DNA from: Corinectria fuckeliana
Taxonomy: Eukaryota; Ascomycota; Sordariomycetes; Hypocreales; Nectriaceae
Direction: 5' to 3'
NCBI GenBank assembly: GCA_019137255.1
Contig: WPDH01000220.1
Span: forward strand, 1 to 64,000
Length of the DNA: 64,000 bases
Part shown: piece by piece, positions 12,006 to 24,170 of the stretch
Position numbering within the stretch: the stretch's first letter is position 1
Layout: every line of letters begins with the position of its first letter
The notes under the pieces: generated by a model
Told to the model about the DNA's origin: nothing
The model's input: only the letters and a program-made list of their open reading frames with translations
The model's database searches: none
Position numbers and translations under genes: made by a program

Positions 12006-13585
12006 CACAGGGTCTGTATTCGTACAGTTGCAGTATCCGTCCCGGTCTCTTTTTTCTTTTCTTTTTTCCTTTTCACTGTCCCTGCTTTGGCTGATCCTTC
12101 GCTCGGGCGCCTAGTCTGCATCCCTCTCTCCCGCCCAAAGCCTCAACGGGGGCAAACATCGACAGGTCACTTCTCACTTCTCCATGCGGGCAAAGTGGTG
12201 AAGACTGCTCGACAGGGGAGGAAACGTGACTGATAGGAAAACTGTGTAGGATTAGCCAGGGAGAGGAGATATCACCACAGTCATTATTGGATGGGCGCAC
12301 CAGCCTGACAACCTAGACCGGCTGGCTGCTGCTGCTGGACTCGCTGGCTTGCTTGCTCACTCACAGACAGATCTTCCTTCATCGGCCAAGGTCATGGCCT
12401 GATGTGGCGTTCGTTGTTCTACCCACCCGCCCTCGCCAACCTGTTTGACTGAGAGATCTGCCCCCAGACAACGCATCAAGTATTCGTAAAGGAGACGGCT
12501 AGGTGCTCCGGAAAGGCGCTTGCCGTGTCGCTCAAGTCAGTCATCATGACCGACTGAGGTCAACCAACCGCCGGAAAATACAACTCGGCTCGTTACAAGT
12601 CTAAGCCTATTTAGTTGAATGCGTAACACAGATTCTACATCACACATGTTGTTGCTTTTAATTCCATCATGGATTGCTGAACGTAGGCTTTGCTATCTAG
12701 CTCAAACACCTAGCCCCGTACTAAGTACCTCAACATGCCTCTCCGAAACATGAAAATAAACACACCTGGTACCCGAGTACGTCACACGCACATGGCTCTT
12801 CGTCTCCTCCTTTCATCCCATCCTGGCGCTCGCTGTACAATCCTGTCTACCTCAGGTAGCGGGGCGTCTTCCACGGCTGTGTGTTACCCCCTCGGCCCTC
12901 AGAGCCCTCCCGCTTCTTCCTCAGCCACGCTGCCGAACTGCCCTTGTCGTGAGAGCCCTGAACTGCCTTGCCACCGATGCCATCGGCAAGCCTGCCCAAC
13001 CGTGTCGCAGGGAGTGTTTGTGGAATCTCCACAGCACATGCACATCTCACTCATCGCGGTCCAGTTTTCCTGTCGCCCCACAACACCACATGTGAACGAA
13101 CGCTCCAAAACGAACAAAGGTCGAAAACCTCGTTGATCATCTGCCGTAATTGATTCCCATTGCTCCATCGATCCTGGTGACTCTCCACTGTTGCGTGATC
13201 CAGGCATCTCTTTTTGTCTAGGAACCCGGATATCCACGCCCCAACTCAGGAAACTATAGACCCAAACCAACAACCCCAAGAAAAATAAACGCCTGCAATG
13301 CTGTGGCCCCATTCACTTAGACCGAGGTATCCTTGGTGTAAAAACATATATACAAAGAACGACTTGGTTGATCGTTCACAAAATCGGGAAATATTAAATG
13401 TCGAAGGTGTCGCCTCCAGAGTACTTCAACTGCGAGGTTGCGGGCGTCGGTCGGGCATTGCGCGGGTCCCCGTATGAAGTTCGGCTCATCTGGAACTGGA
13501 ATCCGGTTGCGTCGTAAGGCAACTTGTCTGAAGCTTCTCGAGCTCGCCAGTTGCGGAGATATAAGCCTGGCCGAGGTGGCAGGCC

Positions 13586-14961
13586 TCATGGGCGGAGTCC
13601 TTCTTCGGGTTTCGGACGAATCGATCTTGCTTCCAGCTGTCGTTTCCTCTCCAATTTGGCGTAATGAAGCCCACAAGCATTGCAAAGCGTTCGAGCGCCG
13701 TCCGGGCCGCGTCTCCACTCGGGGGTATCAATCCTGTTGCAGCTGTGGCATCTGCCCGGTGGTGCCGCGCGCTGAATACAATGTGAGCCTTGGGTCTTCT
13801 CCCAATTTTGGCGCCAACTTACACCTCGTCGCTTTTTGACCTCCGTGATTCCGTACTGGGGCTTCATTCCATCTCCGTACATCGTCACATCGTGTTCTTC
13901 TTCGTACGGACCCTTCATCTTGGCCCCCTCGCGAGCTCGCTCGTTCTGAATCGACGTCTGGACCAGGTCCCTCACTTGCTCCAAAGAGCGCTTAATGACC
14001 TCCATGTTTCCGAGCATGTCGCTGACCTCGCGTTCTGTCGGTAGTCTTTCAGGGATGGGATGGGCTCCGTGCTGCTCCTGGGCGATTCGGCTGTAAGCTT
14101 CCGCGAAGTTGAAGATTGTTCGGGATGATGATCCAATCTAGGCAAGGTTAGAAAGAAAAAAAGACGTTTGCATCTAAGATGCGACTCGATACTCACTCGG
14201 CTTAATGAATCTTGATAGCTCCAGCTCTCGAAATGTCTGGAGACCGTAGAATCATACCTAGCCCGGGAAGAGTATTCGGCCTCGTCAGGGTGTGAGGGCG
14301 CCCTAGGATCGTAGGGTCCTGGGATATGAGGCGGGCCAGCGTGTCGGGGAGAAATAGGGTATGCAGGCAATGGCATTTGGCCAGGAGGCAGTTGACCCGG
14401 CTGGTACGAGATCGGAACAGGTGGAGGTGGCGGCGGATGCGCATAAACTCCGTTGAGGGGGTGGTGAGGCTCAGGGACCTTGGGTTGCTCAGAATGGTGG
14501 TGCGGAGGGGGAATGTCAGGTTTCGACGTTGGGCTGGGGCGACGATCATTGACCGGGGGCAGTGATGGTCTGCTGTTGAAGGGTGGTCGCGGGGAGTCGG
14601 AGAAGGCGGGCAGCGTATCCTGTCGTGGAGGGAATGACGTGGGGTGCATAGGCTGTGGTGGTGAGTGCTTCTCAGCTTCGGAAAATGATCGTGGGCCCGT
14701 TGAGAAGGGCGAGGGCAGACTGGAACCAGGCTGGATGCTGGAAGGTGGAGGGTAAGGGCCTGGCTTTGCGCCCTGAATGACCTCGGAGATGGAGGGTAGA
14801 GACTGGCGGTTTGAGGGCTCGTTGTCGTCGAGCGGCTTTCGGGGCTCCGTGGAAGAGATCATGTTGGAGATGCTGGCGACCGAAGAATGAGGATAGGCCG
14901 TGAAGGAGGAGGGTTGATGTTGGTAATGGGCGGTCGGTGTGATGAGGGTTGCCGTAGCCAT
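13586..14961 (-). CDS. nsdD: GATA-type zinc-finger transcription factor, NsdD/SUB-1 family
   Basis: This is a nuclear DNA-binding regulator. In Aspergillus the family activates sexual fruiting and represses conidiation; the Neurospora member is SUB-1. Exons on the minus strand are 14961-14197, 14137-13823 and 13771-13586, giving 421 aa. The C-terminal finger has Cys at about 368, 371, 390 and 393 (CX2CX18CX2C), followed by a basic tail. Just before it stands the family-typical KKRRGRAAPPGRCHSC, rebuilt across the last intron. A predicted coiled coil lies near residues 295-325 (DMLGNMEVIKRSLEQV). The N-terminal half is Pro/Ser-rich and contains a conserved-looking SLPSISEVI. The start is uncertain: the frame stays open upstream of 14961 to 15168, with possible splice acceptors near 15100 and 15065, so an upstream exon may add 30-45 residues or more. 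Confidence 0.9.
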
Positions 14962-16900
14962 GACGGATGGTTCCCGATACGACCTGTCGAGAGGATCCCG
15001 CGAGAAGGAAGAGTGCTGACGGTGATGTTGGTAAAGATGATGCGGCTGGTGCAAGTGTTGGCTGGGTAGATGTTCAGCGTTGGGAGCAGAGTGACGGCTG
15101 TACGGGCGAGGGGAGTTGTTAATACGGGAGGGGCAGACGGAAGGGTATATGAAGACGCTGGGTCTCGTTTAAGGAATTCAGACGGACCTTTGCCTGACTC
15201 CAGGGTCAGCCGCTTCCATAGCGGGTCTGGCAATTACCAATGATGATTTGGCGCAATTTAAGGCCGTAGATACATCTGGCCTGACTAGATCCGGCTGGGG
15301 GGGTCTGGTAGTAGAGTCGATGGGAAGGGGTGTGTGAGATGCAGGAGGAGGTTCCGTGGTGGAGGAGCCAGGAATGGGGTCGAAAGACGGGACCAGGACT
15401 AGATGTGACGGCGGACTCTCAGGTGAGGATCGGGGGTAGGGAGGGGCCGAGGAGTGAAATAAGAGGCGCAGAAGCAGAGAAACAAAATAATACCGTGCAA
15501 GCCACGAGGAGTGGGTAGATCTGACGCGCGATGGCGAAGGGACCCTCGTGGTGGCGCTGGGGCGGGACGATGGGCAAGGGACGCCTGGGTCTTGCACAGC
15601 TGGGACGGGACTTGGGACTTTGGGGGGGCGCTCAGGGAGTGTGCACTCCACTGGTCCGCTGGAGTGCCCTGGGACTAGGAGGGATTCAGAGCGTAGCGCA
15701 AACTCAACCCAGCGGCCGCCTGTCGCGGAGCTGGCCCAATGGCCAGGGTCTGGGGACGTAGCTTTCGGTCTGGTCCAAGACAGCGAGATGGGCGGGTGGA
15801 GCCAGAAACCACGGCACTGGATTGCACTTGTCTTTGACTCTCTTCTGGCTGGGAGTGAGAGTGAGATGGGAGTGAGAATTGGGAGCTGGCGAGACGGTCG
15901 AGGCTAGCGAACGCCTTTTCGCTTTTGGCTCCAGGTGAGGACTGGCTCTCTCACTACAACGTGGGCAACGGCGTCGGGCGGCGTGAACTGGAGGGAAAGC
16001 CTCGTATTGGAATGCACCAGTTGACGACTCTGAACTTTGCCTCGGCGTCGTTATCGAGCGTATTGGGTTTTTGTAATCGTGTACGAAGTGGTTCTTGGGT
16101 CTTGGTTGTGGCCCGGGTATGTGTTGATACAGGAGCCGGGGCAGCACAGCACCACTAGAATGGCGGGCAAGAAAGACGATTCCTTGCTGCTGCGCACGCG
16201 GCGACGTCGTCTGGTAGTGTCTTATTTGGGGTGATGGATTGACTCGGTGCGAAACCGAGGGAGGGAGGGAAAGTAAAGGGCCGTCAGTGGGGGTAGTGGA
16301 AGGGGGGGAGGGAAGGGGGAAGGGGGAAGGGAAAAGGGAAAAGGGAAAAGGGAGTTGAGGGGATAGTGAGGGAAAGCGAGTATATTGTTGTTGGGTTGGT
16401 GCCAGGTGATGATGTTGGCGATGTTGGTTCAAGGCCGCACGGGAGGGAGGTAGCGCCAGTAGGAACCTAAGGCGGAGGGAAGTAAAAGGGAAGGAAGGAA
16501 GGAAGGAAGGACCTAAGAAGGCGGAACACGGAAAGCGGAGGAGGAAAGCGGAGGAGGAAAGAGCAGAAGAGAGATCGGAGGAAGGAGAAGGGGAGCAGTG
16601 GAAGAAAAATCAGCAAAAATATGGTGCAGCGCGGTACGAGACCAAATGTGAGATCAGCGGTCATCCATTCATCCTTGGGACGGGGATGGACAGCAGTTAC
16701 GAAAACAGCCTGAGCCTACGAGCAACCAGCCATCCATTCATCCAGCCCTGGGACCTGGGAGACGCAACGGATACCAGACAGAGTCGCATCCATGCCTCGA
16801 GCCTTGTGTCTTGAGTCTTGAGCCTTGACTTTGAGCCCAGGCTAGCCCCCAGCAAGCCCCGGCCGGGGTTTTTACGATTCGATTTGTTGTCGGTCCATTT
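14962..16900 (-). promoter_or_regulatory. Long upstream/leader region of the nsdD-like gene
   Basis: Nearly 2 kb upstream of the GATA factor is strongly strand-asymmetric: the sense (minus) strand is C/T-rich and the + strand G/A-rich. Long frames on the minus strand here (for example 16432-15704) are low-complexity Pro/Ser/His sequence without a proper ATG, and look like leader rather than protein. Orthologous nsdD genes are known for long, structured 5' leaders. That this region plays the same role is inferred. Confidence 0.45.
16298..16354 (+). promoter_or_regulatory. 57-nt polypurine tract with G-quadruplex potential
   Basis: A run of only A and G holds nine or more blocks of three or more G separated by 1-4 bases, including GGGAAAA repeats. 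The + strand satisfies the usual G3+N1-7 quadruplex pattern and the tract is partly mirror-symmetric. It lies about 1.35 kb upstream of the nsdD-like start, on the template strand for that gene. Confidence 0.65.
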
Positions 16901-19152
16901 CAAAGTATAGGTACTTTAACAATAGCATGCACGAATACCACGCTCCCCGCGAAAATGCACTCATCCGGCCCCAAGGTGAAGGCAAATGTGACAGAAGGGG
17001 TGGGAAACGGGACGTCCTTGATGGGCTTCGTGCACTCGGGCTGTCGTGCCCTTAAGGCGCTGTGAGGGAGGGCGTGCTGCAACGAGAGACCAACGCCACA
17101 CTGCGCTGTACTATGCAAGTACTTGCTTCTACGGGTGGGTGGTTAACCACCTGCAACACTGCACCCTCCCCAAGGGACAAGGGGGCGTGAAGTTCGCTTC
17201 CAGAGGAATCTGGTAGGGATGCTGGGGTACAGAGACGGTTACATCACGGTAACGGTGGAGGAGGGAAGAGGGGCCAGAGAGCACGATGAATGGGCTCGGG
17301 GAGCCAAGGAATGGATCAAGGATGAGCAGGCAAGGGGAGACGGTTGATGGTTGCTCGATCCTAAGCCATGGAAGGTCAAGAAGAAAAGTCCATCTTGCAA
17401 AAGCAGGCTTTTTTCCTTCACGACGACTTGCAAAGATCTAGCGCGATGTCCTCCTCAGTTTTTGTCTACTCTCGTCAATCTCTTCTCTCCCGCCTCTCTT
17501 CCACCGAACCGAAGACATTGTGGAAAGGGGGCTGAGGTCGGCCGCCCAACACGCGCCTACGAAGGGGAGGCGGGACATTCGGGGGCCTCATCGACATTCT
17601 CTTTCACACAGCCGTGGCAGTTCTGCACTGACAGACAGGGTCGTGACGATAACTTCGTGCAGTAGCGGCTGGGCTTTGGAGATCTCCAATCTCAAGCGCT
17701 GGAAAATGGTACGACTCTACTAATACAGGGGGGCTTACCTCTGGGGGCGGCGGCGGTCTGGCTGAGAGGGACCACCTCCAATGCCACTCAACTGGGAACC
17801 GAAAGCGTGTTGGTTTTCCCCAATTGCCAGTCGCCAGGGTGGCATGGGCTTTGGAGGCGCTTCTTGGGGCTGATGGCTTCGTTTGGGAGAGCGAGGCTTG
17901 GAGATTGGCGACTCAGAGAAAGCCCCCGTTCCTCAGGAGAACTGCACCGAGGTTATGGATAAGATTGGAGGTGTGATGACATGGGCAATGGGATGGACTG
18001 GAGAGCGAGCCATCAAATCGATAGGCGACGGCTGCAGCGCTTGGCCAACCGCATGCACAGTTGTTGCTTTTAGCGCTGCTGCTTGGCCTCGCCTCTTTCG
18101 CCAGCAGTCTTGTCGCGGGTTGGGTCTGTCTGTTGGTCTGCTTGTTGGTCTGCTCCTGTCGACACATCACACTTCGATCCAGACAACAGTGTTCACACCC
18201 TCCCCTACCACCTCATGACATGCAATCCACGCAGGCCATTCGCGTGCCATGCGTGTGGCATTCAGAGCGAAGGAGCATCAAGGGGTGTTTCTCTCGAGGT
18301 TGCGAAATATGGACAGACGACGTCGAATATAGCCTTCGGAAGTGAACAATAGCCCATCGCTGCTGTATCGGACATGGAGCATGGGACAGTGGGAAGTGGA
18401 CAGTTAGGAGGCCAGGCAGAAGACGGCAGGGGGCACCAGCTTGCCAGCCACGGGTCAGCCCTGACTGGTGGACTGGGCTGGGCGTCGATATATCAGAACG
18501 ATGGGCGATGACCGATGAACGAGATGGGCGCTAGATTGGGGGCACCCAAGCAGGTGGGCGTCACCGCCGCCAGGTACGTCAGCGGGCTAGGATCGTTCCC
18601 CGAAGACAGGTTGCGGCATGTCGGTACCTCCATACTATGTACGTACCCAGGGACATCGGAGGATACAAGAGCATCCAGTCGGCTTGGGAGGGTTGGAGGT
18701 TCCAGGTCTCTACTCCGTACCCTCTAATTAGGGGACATCCTGGCGTTCCCACGGCGCGTCGTTCCCACACACCACGCCCCGGAGAGGCAGGGATCACAGG
18801 CGGCCCATCCGCCACCACGCGAAGTCGTCGACGGCGCCGGGCTGGCGGGTGCCCTTTGCCCAGATGGCCCGTCGACCTAATCTCGCCCAGATCAAACACT
18901 CCCTCGATTAGTGCGTCGCCCGTGCCCCTTCCTGGCCTTCCATCGGGCATGGAGACGACGAGTCCCAAAGGAAGGGTCTGATCCTGCCCTCAAAAACAAG
19001 GCAAGGAGCAAATCCTCCACCGTGGCGCGGCGCTTTGTCCGACAGCGATCTACGCAGTACGACGTCCTGAGTACTGTGGGCGGAAGTCATCTTGCTGGGT
19101 GGAGGGTTCATCGGGGCAATTTCGTGCGTGTCATCGCTCTCATCATCACCAT

Positions 19153-19207
19153 CGCCGCCGCCGCCGCCCCCTTTGCCGCACTCGCCGCACTCGCCGCACT
19201 CGCCGCC
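19153..19207. repeat. (GCC)n then 9-bp repeat CGCCGCACT
   Basis: A short GCC run at 19153-19168 is followed by three and a half copies of a CGCCGCACT unit. Confidence 0.8.
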
Positions 19208-20588
19208 TCCTTCCATTACCTGCGATCGTAGATGGCATTCCGAGATGAGATGCAATGCTCGTCATCCCACAAGCTGGCCATCTCAAACCATGCTGCCTGT
19301 GGCAGAAAATGGTCGGTAGCGAGCCGGTTGGGGTTGGTTGAACTTCGTGGTAGTACACGATGATCTGGTGATGGCTTCCATCGACCTTCCCCTCTGGACA
19401 GACAACATCCCACCCACCCTCCTCCAAACTTCCCCGAGACCGGGCAGCAGCCTCGTCAGCCAGTCCTCTGTCAATCCTGCACCCATGTGGTCCATCCAAC
19501 GGCGAGAACCATCTGACCCGCTCCCCCATATTCTTCGCGAAGCGACCAATACTCCGTCTGTACGAAGCCCTCTGGCAAAATAGGAGGCAGAAACAATAAA
19601 CGGCAGCCTCAGTCAAGGGGGCCACACGAAAAGTGAGCCATCACATCACCGTTCTCGAGAAGCCTGACCTGCCCCGCGGACGGACAGGGATAACCCCAGC
19701 GCCATCGCCCGTACCAATCTCCGTTCGCCAAACCCATCCTACCGGGCAGCTTCCAGAACGTAATGTCCCGCAACGAACCCTTGACGGCATCGTCCCGTAA
19801 GGCCACACTGACTCTGCTAGTCACCTACTAAGTACTATGTACAGACTTATCCTTCGCTAGCCGCGTGTGTTCGACGAGACAAATTTTCCTTTACGCCCAG
19901 TGAGTGCTAGTTCTGTCCCTTAGCTACATACATAAACCTTTGAATCTCTTGTCCCTCACAACGAGGTGGGGTAGCATCTACCACGGCTGTCACTGTCACC
20001 GTCTGTCACTGTCACTCTCAACGGCTTGTCACAGACCAAAAGGAGCTGGCTTAGCATTTGCATCGCAGCCAGAAGGAGTGTAGCCAGATTATGCAGCGTG
20101 TCGGACCGAAAGGCGTCCTTCGAACCCCCCCGACGCTCCATGCCAAGTCGAGAGATTTTGAAATCCATCCCAAGGGTCCTGTCGTTTGGAACAAGCCATA
20201 CGCCATGGGGATGGGAGAGGAGGCTGCTCAAGAGGCAAGGGTTCCCTGCTAGCGAGGTCGCTGCCGCCGTTCCGCGTCATCCACGACCAGTTTCCAATCG
20301 CCTGGGAACCGGATGCACTCTGTTGGGTCGAGACTAGCCGTAACCCCTAGTCAGTCCATCGCTCGCTGCAACGACGCCCATGCGACCTCGGTCTGCTTCT
20401 CACCAGTACCACAGCACTAATAAATATTCGTCCGTCTCTCTCTGTTTGTAGATGGGTGGTTGGGCACACTCTTCTCCCAACAGCGTCAGATTACCTATTT
20501 CGCCATGTCACCTCATTAGCAGCCCTCTCCGCACAACACTCAGAGCATCGTCTCTCTTGAATGGGACTACAACTCCCAGTGTGCCATG

Positions 20589-20600
20589 TACTACGTAGTA
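20589..20600. repeat. Perfect palindrome TACTACGTAGTA
   Basis: A 12-bp self-complementary sequence. A 14-bp version containing it is at 21957-21970. Confidence 0.75.
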
Positions 20601-21956
20601 GCATCATGTGTACGCGAAGGTCCGTGTGAGTGCGACCCGGGGAGGACAATCTGGTGTATCCACAGCAGTTAATTAGCCTCGATACATCGCCCAACAGGCG
20701 GTCACGTCCCTGCCGACAGCTACTAGACGGTTTTACGGTCAGTGGGCGGTCGGTCGTGGGATTGAATGTTGAAGATGACAGGACAGTACGTAGTTGGACA
20801 CTAGATGCTCATCGAGGGTCCGCTAAATCTTTCCAGATCTCACCCATGATCACGGCTCGATCCCCTAATCTGACCATTCGTCTTTTCGATGCCAAAGGTT
20901 CTTCATCCTCAATGGCAACTATACGAAACAGTCCCACTATGGTCCATCGCGTTCGTTTTGTACAGGTGCCTGAGGCCTTGCCTGGTTAAGGTCATGTCGT
21001 TCACCATGTCATGGCACGACTCGGAGAATTCTGCCAGCTCAGATCTTGTGCTTGTGAAATGGGGCATCGCGTTCCCGCCCGAGCCCGCAATACACTGGAC
21101 GTCTTCCTGCAGCCGAACCGATCGACTCTGCCCTCTCACCTGTGACAAGACCTCCCTTCCATCTTCCCTGGGCTCTTGTGCTCCCCGCCGCTCAGCTTTT
21201 GGTCTCGACCGTGGCTACGAAGGTAGGTGGCGGGGGGGCGATGCCCGCTGATCGCAGTCTTTTGACGTTCTCCGCCTTTCCGGAGCTATTAGTCGATGTC
21301 CCGTCGGTGGTAAAGGTCTTGGTCACCAATGCCTGTCCAACGGGCCATAATAAGCCATGCAAACCTGGAGTCTGCCCTTACTTTTTTTTTTTACTTGGAT
21401 CCGCGTTAGATAATTCAACAACACATGCAGCCCCGTAAGCCCCCCCCCCTTCGGAGCCGGCCAGCCCAGCCCATCCATCAGTCATGTGTGCCCTCATCGT
21501 CAACCCGGGTCATACGTTTTTCCTACCCACGTCTAGCCGGACCCATTCCCGAGCGAAGTTCTTCAACGGGGGTGCCCACCTGCGATCCGGTGCCAGCTCT
21601 ACTGTTCCACCTCCGGACCTTGCCTGCAATGAGAGAAAGAAGAAAAAAACAGAGTCTGCATCTCTACTGCAGGTGAGGGAAGCCCCAGGAAGTCTCGGCA
21701 GGCGTTAGACCGCTGCCAGCCGGCCTTGGAACTTCGCGCGGCCGCGCGACTTTGATCCAACCTCAGCTAATACGAGAAATACTCGGCTACGTGCCATGGA
21801 AACACCCGTCAGAACCACCGGACGGCGACGGGCGACGGGCGACGGACGATGCTGTAGCCTGTGACCAGTCCTCTATCTATGGCCTATCTCATTTTCCGAG
21901 TTGTGCTTGAGCTGCGTTGTACTTCATGTGTTGTGTTGTGCTGTGCTGTCCCGTAC

Positions 21957-21970
21957 GTACTACGTAGTAC
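21957..21970. repeat. Perfect palindrome GTACTACGTAGTAC
   Basis: A 14-bp self-complementary sequence whose central 12 bases recur at 20589-20600. It could be a dimeric protein-binding site or the relic of a short element; nothing in the sequence decides. Confidence 0.75.
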
Positions 21971-23420
21971 AGCTTTCTGCTGTGCGACGCCGTCCCTACC
22001 GACGTACATGTACATAGCAGCTGTCATCAACGGCTTTCCCCTCGGCCCGCACCCCCCTTCTTCCCTTTGACGGGTCTGCGGGTCTCTCCCGTTTTCGTCG
22101 CCCATGCCCTCTCCCGCCCAGATGTCATCCCGAGATGTCCCTCCCTCCCGTCCTTCCGTGCAGACAGGTCCTGATCCTGCTTCCTGCATGGGCCGTCATA
22201 TGGTCACAAATACCCGGTCTGCTTTTCCCCTCCCAGATGGATGCGCCCGGGTGCAGACAAACAGACAGACAGATCACATCGTCGCTCGATATACTCCGTA
22301 CCTTGGCACTTATTACTCGCATTTGGCTGGCAGCAGCAAGCAACCACGCCATTGGCGTTGCTTCTTGAGGGCCCTCCCTGGGTGGAATCAAGTCTAGGAT
22401 GTGACTTTCGGGAATAGGCAGGGTAATTATGAGCAGGGTTAGTTATGGGTCGGGGGACCTGCTCGTTCGCCCAGCAGAACGCACAAATGATGTCTGGGAC
22501 AAGCCAACCTCAACGGCAGCCGACTCGCTCTCTTCAACTCGGTTGTCAAGATGGATGGATCTCCTGGTGGCTGACACGCTCAACGGGCGAGTCAGAAGCC
22601 CACCCACCGACCAGGCAAGCTACTGTATCTAGAACGCTTGCTAGGCGCTGCGTGTCAGCAAAGCATCATACAGTTGCTCCATAGGTACCTAGATCTACCC
22701 TATGATCACACTTGTGTGACGACGTCACCCATCGAGGCTATCATCACCATGCATTGCCGCGAGTGCTCCCTTACCTTGGACTCTATGTCTTGCAGCAGCC
22801 CCGGCGGAAAGCACTTTGATGGTATGTCTCGTAGTACAGGACTGTGGACAAGCCACGTTGGAAGCGGGGACTGAGACAAACAGCAGCGAACAAGGAACTA
22901 GCCGTTGGTCATAAAAACCACCAATATGAATCTATCGGTAATGACCGTCTCCAAGATAATGGATAATGCATGGCTCCGAATCTACGAGCCATCTTCCATT
23001 ACACTTAAATGCTACGTAGCATCAAGGCCCAATTCCATCAATAACCCCATTCCATAACGGTCAAGCCGTCAAGGATCTTCCTAGGAGAGCCGAGCGTTAA
23101 GGCGGACGAGATCATGAGATCTCCCACGATGTGGCGTCGGTGCACGGCTGGAGGGCCCTTAAGCCTCCATGGGCCACTTGGAGCTCTTCCTTGCGGGCCA
23201 CGGCGTGTCTTCGTGCGTGCTCGGCGCGTCCGGAGCACACGCAAAGCTGTCACATAGATGCAAGGTAGGGACAGGGTGTTGTGTGAGCTGCTTCGGCGTA
23301 CATAAGTTACATGGCTAGTATGTACCTCTATCTGTACTCCTCTACGGAGAGGCTCTGGCTCTCCAAGATGGAGACCGCCGCCGTTTCTCTTTAGTGGTGG
23401 GGCGCAGCCGAGTTAGAAAG

Positions 23421-23455
23421 CCTACGAAGTAATTAGACTACTTCGTACATAGTAG
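23421..23455. repeat. Inverted repeat TACGAAGT / ACTTCGTA
   Basis: Arms at 23423-23430 and 23440-23447 are perfect 8-bp complements around a 9-bp spacer. An outer CCTAC/GTAGG pairing lies at 23421-23425 and 23452-23456. The right side shares the 13-mer TCGTACATAGTAG with 23667-23679. Confidence 0.7.
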
Positions 23456-24098
23456 GCAATTATTACTGGTGCTTTTCTTCTTCTTCTCTCCATGCATGCA
23501 GGCTCTGAGAGATTGCCGGTAGGAGAGACTAGAACGCGCCTCCCTGCAACGGGGGCTTGCGAGGTGGTCTGATGTCGATCGCCTCGTGCAACTTACTCGC
23601 GGAGGGCTGTTTGGTCAGGGAATTGGCGCCTCGATGGGGGCTCTTGGGACCTAGATTTTACTGCACTCGTACATAGTAGCGTTGCAGAAGCAAGTGAGTT
23701 ATGCGCGTGTCACCTGGCCCCCGGTTGCGCCCGGCTTGCTGCCGCCTGAGGGGCCGCAGTAACACCAGACGCAAGAAGCAGCGGCCATCACCATCGTCAC
23801 CACCGCCATCATCACCACCATACAGCCACCAAAGTTGCCAGGCTGGGGTCAGACCAGCTCACCGTCCGGGCATTGTTACACCCTCGGTAAGCCGCGAACA
23901 GCCGCCCACCTGCTCAGCAACCTCGTGCTCTATGAAATGCATGGCCCCTTCCCATCCCACCCAGAGTCCACGGCCGCGTCCCGCCAGGGGAGGGCGCCGG
24001 GACGACACCGGAGGTTTACGGACACCAAGCCCGCAGCAATAGCTCCACGAGGCGGAAGGTCGGCGGCGGTGGGTGGGGCGCGGAGGGCGTGTCTGCGA

Positions 24099-24170
24099 GA
24101 GAGAGAGACAGAGAGAATAAGGGATGGGAGAGAAGGAGAGAATGAGGAGAGAGAGGGAGAGAGTGTGTGT
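24099..24170 (+). repeat. GA-rich tract ending in (GT)n
   Basis: About 70 bases dominated by GAGA and GGAGA steps, followed by a short GTGTGTGT run. No coding signal. Confidence 0.75.

Larger units (their letters stand above)
6394..13585. other. Gene-poor region (7.2 kb) with a microsatellite cluster
   Basis: I find no gene that can be supported. Short frames exist on both strands, but none has protein-like composition together with plausible splice sites. The region holds CAGY repeats, a 7-bp tandem array, GATT, GAT, TTC and AAC repeats and G homopolymers, each listed separately. The last ~300 bases probably include the 3' untranslated region of the NsdD-like gene. Confidence 0.5.

Noticed and set aside
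15704..16432. 242-codon minus-strand frame upstream of nsdD
   Set aside because: Starts at a non-ATG codon and is Pro/Ser/Phe low complexity produced by the CT-rich leader strand.
20105..20130. GGTTCGAA-like sequence on the minus strand resembling a tRNA B box
   Set aside because: Flanks do not form a T-arm and there is no A box about 40-60 bases before it.
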